In this document: positions 17,601 to 24,907 of the stretch, piece by piece
Layout: each line of letters begins with the position of its first letter
Numbering within the stretch: the first letter of the stretch is position 1
Source of the DNA: an uncultured Bacteroidales bacterium
GTDB taxonomy: Bacteria > Bacteroidota > Bacteroidia > Bacteroidales > Bacteroidaceae
Direction of reading: 5' to 3'
Assembly (NCBI GenBank): GCA_902779165.1
Contig: CACZAN010000007.1
Coordinates: 1-64,000 of the forward strand
Length of the DNA stretch: 64,000 bases
Program-made: the position numbers and the translations under genes
The notes under the pieces: model-generated
Seen by the model: the letters and a program-made list of their open reading frames with translations, nothing else
Told to the model about the DNA's origin: nothing
Database searches by the model: none

Positions 17601-18189
17601 CAACTTGAACAAGAGTACAGATAAAGAAACATTGAAATCATGCACGGTAGGGGATGAGGTACTTTACTATAATCCTAAACCGATAGATACGATTACTCCT
17701 GTTGGCGGCGAAGTGAAGAAACAGTGGCTGGATTTCACGCACACGACGAAGCCGAGGCCGAAGGCACCAATGCGCAGTTCACAATCGGCAACGGAGGAGG
17801 AGAACCTGACGGGTGAATACTCGGCGAAGGAACTCTTCGTGAGTCTGAAGCCCCTAACGGGACCTTACACCATCACGCTGACGGATGCCGCCGGCAACGA
17901 GGTGTATCGGAAGGAAGTGCAGACCAGCAATGTCGTGGCGCTGAATACCGACCTGACGCAGTATGCCGAGGGCACCTATTCCCTCACCGTGGAGAACGCT
18001 GCGGAGCTATACACCGCCACCCTCTCCCTGCCACTCGTCGACGATGCCGTTCGCGACCTCCCATCATCCCTTCTTTCTCAACCCTCATCCCTCCCCACCT
18101 GGACCGACCTCTCCGGCCGCCGACTCACAACCCCGCCCACGCAGAAGGGAGTGTATATCAGAAACAGTCGCAAAGTCCTGATAAAGTGA
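14683..18189 (+). CDS. Large modular secreted protein with sorting-like tail
   Basis: 1168 residues from the ATG at 14683. A signal peptide (MKRLLISSLFSFICLGSYLLA) is followed by a region of about 180 residues of unknown type and a carboxypeptidase-regulatory-like beta domain (about 205-265: SRPIAEAKIIMKSN...TDEAGNFDIS). Three copies of a module of about 150-200 residues follow, beginning near residues 423, 605 and 805. Their marks are (Y)RPFIEEGKxW, Y..GDTxIxxxxCxK, and LYEE.K.VY...P......LLYDF. A fourth copy is in the LRR protein at 11238. The last 170 residues (VKKQWLDFTHTTKPRPK..., ENLTGEYSAKELFV, EVYRKEVQT) are nearly shared with that protein and end in DLSGRRL...GVYIRNSRKVLIK. It is probably exported to the surface. 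Function is unknown. Confidence 0.8.
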   Translation: MKRLLISSLFSFICLGSYLLADEEEYASFIVNNSGIDSCAIGLPVITSAEQSVTQSIQQQWTMLPGEQCTKLTYYGYNPGKAITRHFEVWMGRIDDFAFFVQNLFVPKEKLQKVFDGECTIVQGGSNEEPIALLEIPFDVPFIANNYTYTCIQILSSGEATNDVFFQVCNSGKGLYTIGSSGEQQTVNDVAIDYTIKSKVNHYLGNVKNQESRPIAEAKIIMKSNYAQYETATDEAGNFDISITRDCKYDCLVMASGHTFFYESHAQFLPNLPIQYELFDKFSYKAGKRYTIMLPYEPNAEVGKYFRFDRVEGSMFIFEREFAPQANCPYVFVPSKDMQLDVNGLELSLEPICIEIDKVRFIGAYGQSFMVVSTNNASWHGENPVHDGQEMSGTYLPLQGVLYWDSMQYPGAELVFNDPTPTYRPFIEEGKRWTYVRTPDHPAYSPYFYEYYLEGDTVIGGQKCLKLFSENEYNDNKVIYKGSLYEEDKKVYAFLPEQGTADLLYDFGCEVDDEICVSEGRMLVTDIIQREYDGMTLRFYNLLWLSDDGMHNVDGCVWVEGIGGLIDFFQTVPTIGSSKWLYRCEVNGEALYRYEYVQPKYTEEDYHEMAIEGKTWNYIHHYIDEKGTHVEEPYSYVVKGDTIIEQKICKKLYYQDSQTERFVCALWETGRDLMKRPSGSDSWQRTYQFGRTDIGRVFDWDSKQGTGRVFWMLHDRDTITVNGMDYYRLTFYSKTIDGGTTGMLTTIEDGPDVWHEIWVEGVGSELNGIEDPVHEKPLNNEDYTRFVSCYEDGVCIFTANDFRMEKPDPATTYRPFIEEGKVWKVGSPDLLGEIYCLDTYYFEGDTIVGNKTCKKMMCHTEWKESYGHEPWTGYVGALYEESKRTYIAHPGSQQFVLLYDFAAPVGTTIDFYDGYEQMPSSCLISKKYMSTDSIFHGMVTEIKMYDPDLQLMTSTTYSEWREGVGYNCIQNVYNLNKSTDKETLKSCTVGDEVLYYNPKPIDTITPVGGEVKKQWLDFTHTTKPRPKAPMRSSQSATEEENLTGEYSAKELFVSLKPLTGPYTITLTDAAGNEVYRKEVQTSNVVALNTDLTQYAEGTYSLTVENAAELYTATLSLPLVDDAVRDLPSSLLSQPSSLPTWTDLSGRRLTTPPTQKGVYIRNSRKVLIK

Positions 18190-18229
18190 GCGACATACAA
18201 GCTTCTTTCCTGTAGTTATATATTTTGCA

Positions 18230-18271
18230 AACCACCCGTCGGCATCAGTTTTCTGACGGGTGGTTTTTTAT
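18230..18271 (+). terminator. Rho-independent terminator
   Basis: AACCACCCGTC and GACGGGTGGTT form a perfect 11-bp stem with a 14-base loop, followed by TTTTTTA. It ends the transcript of the gene stopping at 18189. Confidence 0.9.
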
Positions 18272-18385
18272 GTGGCCAACTGTTTTTTGTTAGTGAGTGT
18301 TCTCTTTCCACCCCCTAACCTTGAAAATTTCCATGAGGCGCAAGGAGGGGCTGACTTTAAAAGTCTTGATGTCTGTGGATTATAC

Positions 18386-18393
18386 TACTTTTG
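18386..18393 (+). promoter_or_regulatory. Upstream -7 box (TACTTTTG) for the GH95 gene
   Basis: The first of two boxes before the GH95 gene. CCATGAGGC occurs twice around it (near 18332 and 18409) and might be a regulator site. Confidence 0.4.
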
Positions 18394-18445
18394 TCTAAAT
18401 GAAAAACTCCATGAGGCAGGTATTGCCTAAACGATAATTATTCCA

Positions 18446-18453
18446 TAACTTTG
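18446..18453 (+). promoter_or_regulatory. Proximal -7 box (TAACTTTG) for the GH95 gene
   Basis: TAACTTTG lies 41 bases before the ATG at 18494. Confidence 0.65.
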
Positions 18454-18493
18454 CAGCAAGTTTCAACTATTATTCATTTCTATTATTCACAAC

Positions 18494-21040
18494 ATGATGG
18501 AACAATTGAGATTTGCTTTAGTGACGGTGTGTCTTCTGCTTTGCGGAACAATGAAGGTTTGTGCGGAACCGAAGGTAACGGGCAGCAAAGACTACCGACC
18601 AATGAATGATCAGACACTATGGTACTTGCAGCCGGCAGATAGCCGTGGGTCTAAGAATGCATGGATGGAGTATTACCTGCCTCTTGGAAATGGGCACTTG
18701 GGTGCAATGCTCTCTGGGGGTGTCTTTCACGATGTAATTCAGTTGAACGAAAAGACCTTTTGGGAAGGGAGCGATAACGTCTTTGGCGATTATCAGAATT
18801 TAGGCTATATCTACCTTGATGACCTGCAGCCAGCAGATGCCGCTGACTATCACTTTGCACTGGATTTGACTACGGCAATGGCGGAGACGGAATGGGTGTC
18901 GGAAGAAGGGACTGGTTTCCGACGGGAATACTTCTGCAGTTGGCCGGATCGTTGCCTTGTCATCCATCAGACGGCTTCGAGCCCTGCCGCCATTCACCAA
19001 CGTATCTACTTGGAAGGCACTCATGGTGAGCAAGTACATTACGACGGCTGTTCCGCTTGGATGCAGACTACACTGACGGCAATCAAGGCTGCTACTGTAG
19101 TTCGGGTGTCGACGGATCCTCATGCTACATTACTCGTTATGGAAGATGGACTGTATGTTTCAGATGCCACGGAGGTGACCATATTTCTGGCAGCAGAGAC
19201 GAATTACGATGCCTCGGAAGAAAGATATGTCAGCAAGTTGGGAAATGAACTGACAAAGGCTCAGCGACTGGTAGCAGATGCCGCAGCCCGCGGATGGAAA
19301 GCCTTAGGAAATGATCATGTGCTTGACTACGAACGATTGTTCAGTCGAATGGCAATATCGTTGGATGGCGCTCATAGTGAACGACCCACGGATGAATTGG
19401 TGATGAACCCGGAAAAGGCCTCACCCGAAGAGCAACGTGCACTGCAACAATTGTTCTTTGACTATGGACGTTACCTACAGATAGCCTCCTCTCGCGACGG
19501 GGCTGTACCCAGTAACTTGCAAGGTATCTGGTGTAACACGAACAAACCAGCCTGGCACTGTGCTATCGTATCGGATATCAATGTGGAAATGAATTACTGG
19601 CCAGCAGAACCTACAAATCTTGGAGAAACCGCCACGCCCTTTCTGGACTTCATCTATTCGGGGGCTATGGAGCACAATTACTGGCGCGAATACGCACAGA
19701 AGATGACGGGCATCTCTGAAGGCTGGCTCTGCTCTTTTGTCAATACACCGTTGGGGTGTGGTGATCCGTGGTATCCGAACCATGTCTGTTGTGCCACGCC
19801 TGCATGGTTTTGCTGGCATCTCTGGCAGCACTATGTCTATTCTCAAGACACAGAGTTCTTGCAGAAGAGAGCGCTGCCCGTCATGCTTGGAGCTGTTGAT
19901 TTTTGGATGCTTAGACTGGTACGCGACAAGGAAGACGGCCTATGGGTGGCCCCCACTGAGTGGAGCCCGGAGCAGGGACCATTGGACGACGGCACGGCCC
20001 ACACACAACAATGTGTGTGGAACCTCTTTGACTTCACGCTGAAAGCTATCGAAATCGTTGGTCTGCAGAATGCTGGAATCACCAACGAACGGCTGAAGGC
20101 TATCCGACAGAAATATAGTGAGTTGGATACGGGAATGCACACAGAGCCCTATACGGGAGCCTACGGGAATGAAGTGAACGGAGTACGGACGGGAGCCCTT
20201 CTGTTGCGCGAATGGAAACACTACCCCTACACCCGTGCCAGCGAACGGCAACACCGCCACGTCTCTCATCTGCTCTGTCTCTATCCATTTAACCTGATAG
20301 ACGGTAATGCTGAACTGGCAGAGGCCGTGCGCAATAGTATGCTTCTGCGCGGCGAACGTAACACGGGGTGGTCTATGGCCTGGAAACTGTGCCTCTGGGC
20401 ACGCATGAACGACGGCAGCAGATGCCATGATATTCTGACCAGTGCCCTGAAGCACGCCAGCACCTACAATATAAGCACGGACCCCAAGAACTCGGGCATT
20501 TACTGTAACCTGTTCTCCGCGCATCCTCCTTTTCAGATAGATGGAAATTTCGGCTTAACAGCAGGCATTGTCGAGATGCTTTTGCAAAGTCAAGGCGGGA
20601 TCTTGCGCTTGTTACCGGCACTGCCAGAGGCTTGGGCTGAAGGCGGAAGCGTTCGCGGCGTATGCACTGAAGGGGCTTTCGAGGTTGATATACAATGGGA
20701 TGCTCATATTGTTGAGGCTGCTGTTTATTCAAAAGCGGGAAGGGAATGCAGGGTGAAATGTCCACAAGGACAGCGGGTTGAAGTGCACGATGCAGAGGGA
20801 CAACTTCTGGCCTGCGCTCAAGATCACCTTGCCGTTCTCTCTTTTCCTACTACTGCAGGAGCCACATATTTGATATCGGTATCTGACGACAATTGTTTCA
20901 ACAGCCAAAATCTCTTGGCGCATGAAGACAATGTTTATTACGACCTCAGTGGATGTGTAATCGCAAACGATAAAGCATCCCGCCGCAAAAAACACAAAGG
21001 TATCATTATAAACAGCAGAAAGAAGATGCTGGTGAGGTGA
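18494..21040 (+). CDS. Glycoside hydrolase family 95 protein (alpha-L-fucosidase-like)
   Basis: 848 residues. A Sec signal peptide (about 1-25) is followed by the GH95 N-terminal beta domain (WMEYYLPLGNGHLGAMLSGGVF, IQLNEKTFWEG) and the (alpha/alpha)6 barrel with QGIWCNTNKPAWHC, NVEMNYWPAEPTNL, SPEQGP, HRHVSHLLCLYP, TGWSMAWK and FQIDGNFG. The family general acid is expected at Glu493 (SPE), and Asp683 (IDGNFG) is the conserved carboxylate. Where fucosidases of this family usually have Asn-x-Asn, this protein has Asp361-Ile-Asn363, so specificity or mechanism may differ. GH95 enzymes remove terminal alpha-L-fucose or L-galactose from glycans. The C-terminus carries a degenerate sorting-like tail (YYDLSG...KGIIINSRKKMLVR). 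No SusC/D genes are adjacent. Confidence 0.88.
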   Translation: MMEQLRFALVTVCLLLCGTMKVCAEPKVTGSKDYRPMNDQTLWYLQPADSRGSKNAWMEYYLPLGNGHLGAMLSGGVFHDVIQLNEKTFWEGSDNVFGDYQNLGYIYLDDLQPADAADYHFALDLTTAMAETEWVSEEGTGFRREYFCSWPDRCLVIHQTASSPAAIHQRIYLEGTHGEQVHYDGCSAWMQTTLTAIKAATVVRVSTDPHATLLVMEDGLYVSDATEVTIFLAAETNYDASEERYVSKLGNELTKAQRLVADAAARGWKALGNDHVLDYERLFSRMAISLDGAHSERPTDELVMNPEKASPEEQRALQQLFFDYGRYLQIASSRDGAVPSNLQGIWCNTNKPAWHCAIVSDINVEMNYWPAEPTNLGETATPFLDFIYSGAMEHNYWREYAQKMTGISEGWLCSFVNTPLGCGDPWYPNHVCCATPAWFCWHLWQHYVYSQDTEFLQKRALPVMLGAVDFWMLRLVRDKEDGLWVAPTEWSPEQGPLDDGTAHTQQCVWNLFDFTLKAIEIVGLQNAGITNERLKAIRQKYSELDTGMHTEPYTGAYGNEVNGVRTGALLLREWKHYPYTRASERQHRHVSHLLCLYPFNLIDGNAELAEAVRNSMLLRGERNTGWSMAWKLCLWARMNDGSRCHDILTSALKHASTYNISTDPKNSGIYCNLFSAHPPFQIDGNFGLTAGIVEMLLQSQGGILRLLPALPEAWAEGGSVRGVCTEGAFEVDIQWDAHIVEAAVYSKAGRECRVKCPQGQRVEVHDAEGQLLACAQDHLAVLSFPTTAGATYLISVSDDNCFNSQNLLAHEDNVYYDLSGCVIANDKASRRKKHKGIIINSRKKMLVR

Positions 21041-21045
21041 GCCAA

Positions 21046-21085
21046 GAAAAAACAAATTTTAACAGAAAAAGAGCGCACTCGTCAC
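21046..21085 (+). repeat. 40-bp dispersed 3' element, copy B
   Basis: It is 39/40 identical to copy A at 13980 and starts five bases after the GH95 stop codon. Confidence 0.8.
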
Positions 21086-21137
21086 CCAGCTTGTCGCCTT
21101 TATAAGAGGCAAATAGGCCTTAATATTTCATTTTTAT

Positions 21138-21305
21138 CGATAAGACGTATGGGTTTCTGCGATAAGACGTCACGTCTTCCGCGATAGGACGTTACGTCTT
21201 CCATGAATGGACGTCTCGGTTCTTACGTATATATGTCTCGGCTCTTACGTATATATGTCTTGGGCTTTACGTATATATGTCTCAGCCCTTACGTATATAT
21301 GTCTC
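21138..21305. repeat. 22-bp-period tandem array of palindromic units
   Basis: Units start every 22 bases. The first part has CGATAAGACGT at 21138 and 21160 and CGATAGGACGT at 21182, with GACGT at 21144, 21166, 21188 and 21210. The second part has TTACGTATATATGTCT at 21223, 21245, 21267 and 21289. The units contain dyads (GACGTCACGTC, ACGTATATATGT). The array runs into the 3' end of purN and supplies its last codons and stop. Confidence 0.85.
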
Positions 21306-21875
21306 GGCCTTCCACAGTTCCTCCAAGACTGCGGGGTAGTGGGCCATTTCGAGTTGGTGTACTTTGTCGGCGATGGTTTCTGGGGTGTCGTCGGGCGAGA
21401 GGGGAGTGCGGAACTGGGCAATGATCTCGCCTGCGTCGCAGACGGGAGTGACGTAGTGGATGGTGATACCGGTCTCTGTTTCGCCGGCAGCCTTCACGGC
21501 TTCGTGGACGTGATGTCCCCACATGCCTTTTCCTCCGTACTTGGGCAGGAGGGCAGGGTGGATGTTCACGATGCGGCGGGGATAGAGGTCGAGGAGGTAG
21601 TCGGGCACCATGGGGAGGAAGCCGGCGAGGACGATGAAATGGATGTCGTTGGCACGCAGCAGGGGCAGCATGATGTCCGGATTCTGCAGGTCGGCCTTCG
21701 GCACCACACAGGCGGCAACGCCCAGCCGCTTTGCACGCTCCAGAGCGTATGCATCGCTGCGGTTGCTGACAACGAGTTTGCAACAGACGTCTTCTCGTCC
21801 GCTGAAATAACGGATGATATTTTCACAGTTCGTGCCGCTGCCCGACACAAAGATGGCTATATTCATGCACTTCAT
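21282..21875 (-). CDS. purN: Phosphoribosylglycinamide formyltransferase
   Basis: 197 residues from 21875, or 194 from the Met at 21866 (MNIAIFVSGSGTN), which fits the family start better. It transfers formyl from 10-formyl-THF to GAR in purine synthesis in the cytoplasm. The visible motifs are the phosphate-binding SGSGTNCENI, the family core FIVLAGFLPMVPDYLL, the catalytic region IVNIHPALLPKYGGKGMWG with its His, and GITIHYVTPVCDAGEII with the catalytic Asp. The length is typical. The last residues (ETYIRKG) and the stop are encoded by a 22-bp tandem repeat that continues past the gene. A TAACTTTG box lies upstream at 21913-21920, divergent from the next gene. Confidence 0.95.
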   Translation of the reverse strand: MKCMNIAIFVSGSGTNCENIIRYFSGREDVCCKLVVSNRSDAYALERAKRLGVAACVVPKADLQNPDIMLPLLRANDIHFIVLAGFLPMVPDYLLDLYPRRIVNIHPALLPKYGGKGMWGHHVHEAVKAAGETETGITIHYVTPVCDAGEIIAQFRTPLSPDDTPETIADKVHQLEMAHYPAVLEELWKAETYIRKG

Positions 21876-21912
21876 GAGCGATAGTTGCAGAGTTTTTTCT
21901 CTAACTTGGCCG

Positions 21913-21920
21913 CAAAGTTA
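21913..21920 (-). promoter_or_regulatory. -7 box (TAACTTTG) for purN
   Basis: CAAAGTTA on the plus strand, 38-47 bases before the two possible purN starts. Confidence 0.65.
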
Positions 21921-21994
21921 CGGAATAATTCGCTAATAACCCTGCTTTCACAATTATTTTCTGCAAAATGTCCCTCTCTTTAGAAACTTTTTCT

Positions 21995-22002
21995 TAACTT
22001 TG
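21995..22002 (+). promoter_or_regulatory. -7 box (TAACTTTG) for the DUF2461 gene
   Basis: TAACTTTG ends 21 bases before the ATG at 22024. Confidence 0.65.
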
Positions 22003-22023
22003 CACCGCAAATACTAAGGAATA

Positions 22024-22689
22024 ATGGATATTACTCCCATTTACACGTTTCTACATCAGATTGCAGAACACAATGACCGCGACTGGTTCCACGCCCACCA
22101 GCCAGAGTACAAGGCGGCGCGTGCACTCTTCGAGGACATCACCCAGCAGCTGATTGTCAGGATAGCAGCCTTCGATGCATCGGTGGCCTACCAGACTCCG
22201 AAGACATGTATCTATAGGTTCGCGCGCGATATACGTTTCTCCAACGACAAGTCGCCCTATAAACGTCACTTCGGAGCGTTCGTCTGTTCGCATGGTCGCA
22301 AGAGCTACCGCGGCGGCTACTATCTTCATATCCAGCCGGGAGGAAGCCTTGTTGCAGGCGGATCCTGGTGTCCGCCTCCTCCGATGCTGAAGCATATTCG
22401 TGAGACGATTGTCGATGGAATCGACCATTTCCGCGATATAGTGGAGGACGAGCGCTTCCATGCGTTGTATCCCGTGGTGGGTGAAGACGCCTTGAAGACA
22501 CTGCCCAAAGGCTGCCCCAAGGACTTCCCCTTTCCCGACTATCTGAAGCCGCGACTCTACACGGTCTGGCATCCTCTCTCCGATGATTCCTTCCAGAAGC
22601 CCTCAGCTATGGATGAGATTGAGGAGATGTTCCGCACCATGGCCCCCTTCAACCGTTTCCTCAACGAGATATTCGATGATTATGAATAA
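22024..22689 (+). CDS. DUF2461 (TIGR02453) family protein
   Basis: 221 residues, no signal peptide, cytoplasmic. It matches the DUF2461 family by length and by HNDRDWFHAHQPEYKAAR near the N-terminus, then YRFARDIRFSNDKSPYKRHFGAFV and GGYYLHIQPGGSLVAGGSWCPPPPMLK in the middle, and LKPRLYTVWHPLSDD near the end. The biochemical role of the family is not known. The stop is 27 bases before the GH51 gene, so the two are probably co-transcribed from the box at 21995, although no functional link is evident. The divergent neighbour is purN. Confidence 0.9.
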   Translation: MDITPIYTFLHQIAEHNDRDWFHAHQPEYKAARALFEDITQQLIVRIAAFDASVAYQTPKTCIYRFARDIRFSNDKSPYKRHFGAFVCSHGRKSYRGGYYLHIQPGGSLVAGGSWCPPPPMLKHIRETIVDGIDHFRDIVEDERFHALYPVVGEDALKTLPKGCPKDFPFPDYLKPRLYTVWHPLSDDSFQKPSAMDEIEEMFRTMAPFNRFLNEIFDDYE

Positions 22690-22716
22690 AAAGCTAATAC
22701 ATAAACTATAAGCATT

Positions 22717-24774
22717 ATGAAACTCAAACACTTCCTCCTTGGCGCAGCCCTGTTCTGCACAGCCAACGTCCAATTCTCAGACTTTAGTCTCCAGCTTTCG
22801 ACCGCTTCGGCCGGCAATGTCATCACTGTCAATGCCAAGAAGTTGGGTGCGCCCATCCAATCCACGCAGTGGGGTATCTTCTTCGAGGACATCAACTATG
22901 CTGCTGATGGCGGTCTGTATGGCGAACTGCTGAAGAACCGTTCATTTGAGTTCCCCGATCACTATTGCGGATGGGATATCTCCGGCAAGGTGACGTTGAT
23001 GAACGATGGTCCCTTTGATAAGAATCCTCACTACGTTCGTCTGGCACCCTCTGGCCACCGCGACAAGCATACGATGATTGAAAACCACGGTTTCTTCGGC
23101 ATTGGAGTCGTGGGCGGCGAGGAATACCGCTTCTCTGTCTGGGCGCGAGTGCCAGAAGGCGGAAATGCCAAACTGTGGGTGGACCTCGTGGACAATGCCA
23201 CGATGACCGAAGATCAGAAGATGGGCAATGTAGGTGTTGACGTTAGCGGGTCGGAGTGGAAGAAATACACCGCTATCATCAAGCCCACCCGCACCTTCGC
23301 CAAGGCGCACCTCCGCGTGTGGGGCGACAGCAAGGCGACTACGGATGTGGAGCATGTCAGCCTCTTCCCCGTCAAGACCTACAAAGGTCATGAGAATGGT
23401 ATGCGACTGGATGTGGCTCTGGCTCTGGAAGACCTGCATCCCGGCGTGTTTCGCTTCCCCGGTGGCTGCATCGTAGAAGGCACCGACCTGGAAACGCGCT
23501 ACCAGTGGAAGAACTCAGTTGGACCCGTAGAGAACCGTCCGCTGAACGAGAACCGCTGGCACTACACGTTCACCCACCGCTACTTCCCAGACTATTTCCA
23601 GAGTTATGGCCTCGGCTTCTTTGAATACTTCCAGCTGGCAGAGGAAATCGGCGCAGAGCCGCTGCCCGTGCTGAATGTTGGTATGGCTTGTCAGTTCCAG
23701 AACGGAGTGGAGGCTCATGCTCCCTGCACGAAGGAAGGCCTGCAGCAGTTCATCGACGACTGCATCGATCTCATCGACTTCGCCAACGGTGACCCCGCTA
23801 CGAACCAGTGGGCCAAGCTGCGTGCCGACATGGGACATCCCGCTCCCTTCAACCTTAAGTTCCTGGCCATTGGCAATGAGCAGTGGGAGAAACCCTACTT
23901 CGACCGTCTGGCCATCATCGCCCCCGAGGTGCGCAAGGCACATCCTGAAATCAAACTCATCGGCACCAGCGGTCCCAACGCTGAAGATGACTACTTCAAG
24001 CACGGCTGGCCTGCTATGCGCGAGCTGAAGGCAGACCTCGTCGACGAGCACTACTACCGTGATATTCAGTGGTACAAGAACTGGATGAACCGCTATGACG
24101 ACCGTGCGTTCTACACGAAGGACGGTCCGCGTGTGTTCGCTGGTGAGTGGGCTTGCCACGACCGCGGAAAGAAGTGGAACCACGCCGGCGCCAGCATCTA
24201 TGAAGCAGCCTTCATGACGAATATCGAGCGCAATGCCGACCTCGTTCACATGGCTACTTATGCTCCACTCTTCGCACATGTCGAGGGATGGCAGTGGCGT
24301 CCGGACCTCATCTGGTACGACAACCTCTCTACGGCCCGCACTGCCAGCTACTATGTACAGCAGCTCTATATGCTTAATCGTGGTACCAACGTGCTGCCGA
24401 CCACCCTCAGCATCGACGGCGGACAGCCCTCAGTGAATCCCGTGGAGAAAGGTCAGGACGGTGTCTTCGCCTCCAGTGTCATCGACACCCAGAAGCAGGA
24501 AATCATCGTCAAGGTCATCAATACCACCTCCGCAGCACAGCCACTCACCATCAAACTGACAGGCATGAAGGCCAAACAGCTAACAGCCATCAAGACCAAC
24601 GTTGAACTCATCAGCCTTAACTGTGCAGACTACGATGCAGAGAACGTTCCAGGACAGCCTGAAGTTGTCAGCCCGCAGACCTTCGGTGCTACGCTGACGG
24701 CTGATAAGAAGGAAGCCTCCATCGAAGGACGCATTCCTGCCAAGACGTTCCAGGTTTACAAGGTGAAGCTGTAA
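22717..24774 (+). CDS. Alpha-L-arabinofuranosidase, GH51
   Basis: 685 residues. A signal peptide (MKLKHFLLGAALFCTANV) puts it outside the cytoplasm, unlike many bacterial GH51 enzymes. The catalytic barrel begins with QSTQWGIFFEDINYAADGGLYGELLKNRSFE. A carbohydrate-binding-like insert of about 150 residues follows, then FRFPGGCIVEGTDLETRYQWKNSVGP. The acid/base is expected at Glu388 (AIGNEQW) and the nucleophile at Glu477 (FAGEWACHD). The C-terminal beta domain ends in RIPAKTFQVYKVKL. These enzymes release arabinofuranose from arabinan or arabinoxylan. It is the second gene of a pair with the DUF2461 gene. No transporter or regulator for arabinose is nearby. Confidence 0.93.
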   Translation: MKLKHFLLGAALFCTANVQFSDFSLQLSTASAGNVITVNAKKLGAPIQSTQWGIFFEDINYAADGGLYGELLKNRSFEFPDHYCGWDISGKVTLMNDGPFDKNPHYVRLAPSGHRDKHTMIENHGFFGIGVVGGEEYRFSVWARVPEGGNAKLWVDLVDNATMTEDQKMGNVGVDVSGSEWKKYTAIIKPTRTFAKAHLRVWGDSKATTDVEHVSLFPVKTYKGHENGMRLDVALALEDLHPGVFRFPGGCIVEGTDLETRYQWKNSVGPVENRPLNENRWHYTFTHRYFPDYFQSYGLGFFEYFQLAEEIGAEPLPVLNVGMACQFQNGVEAHAPCTKEGLQQFIDDCIDLIDFANGDPATNQWAKLRADMGHPAPFNLKFLAIGNEQWEKPYFDRLAIIAPEVRKAHPEIKLIGTSGPNAEDDYFKHGWPAMRELKADLVDEHYYRDIQWYKNWMNRYDDRAFYTKDGPRVFAGEWACHDRGKKWNHAGASIYEAAFMTNIERNADLVHMATYAPLFAHVEGWQWRPDLIWYDNLSTARTASYYVQQLYMLNRGTNVLPTTLSIDGGQPSVNPVEKGQDGVFASSVIDTQKQEIIVKVINTTSAAQPLTIKLTGMKAKQLTAIKTNVELISLNCADYDAENVPGQPEVVSPQTFGATLTADKKEASIEGRIPAKTFQVYKVKL

Positions 24775-24821
24775 CCCCAATCGGTCATTAGGCGACAATT
24801 ATTTATAATTCGTTTAGCCTA

Positions 24822-24895
24822 AACCCAAATAAAGCATTTCCTTTTTTAACACCATGTTTTTATTCTTGGTGTAAAGGAAATGCTTTATTTGGGTT
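24822..24895. terminator. Long hairpin between convergent genes (likely bidirectional terminator)
   Basis: AACCCAAATAAAGCATTTCC, extended by TTT, is perfectly complementary to AAAGGAAATGCTTTATTTGGGTT (23 bp). AACACCA/TTGGTGT continues the stem after a small bulge, and the loop is about 11 bases. It lies between the GH51 (+) and dgt (-) stops. The stem is unusually long and AT-rich for a terminator. Confidence 0.7.
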
Positions 24896-24907
24896 TGGGT
24901 TAAATTA

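Noticed and set aside
21138-21305. CRISPR array
   Set aside because: The repeats are contiguous with a 22-base period, no unique spacers and no cas genes nearby.
18494-24774. A full polysaccharide utilisation locus around GH95/GH51
   Set aside because: No SusC/SusD pair, hybrid two-component regulator or co-directional enzyme cluster is present. purN and DUF2461 genes separate the two hydrolases.
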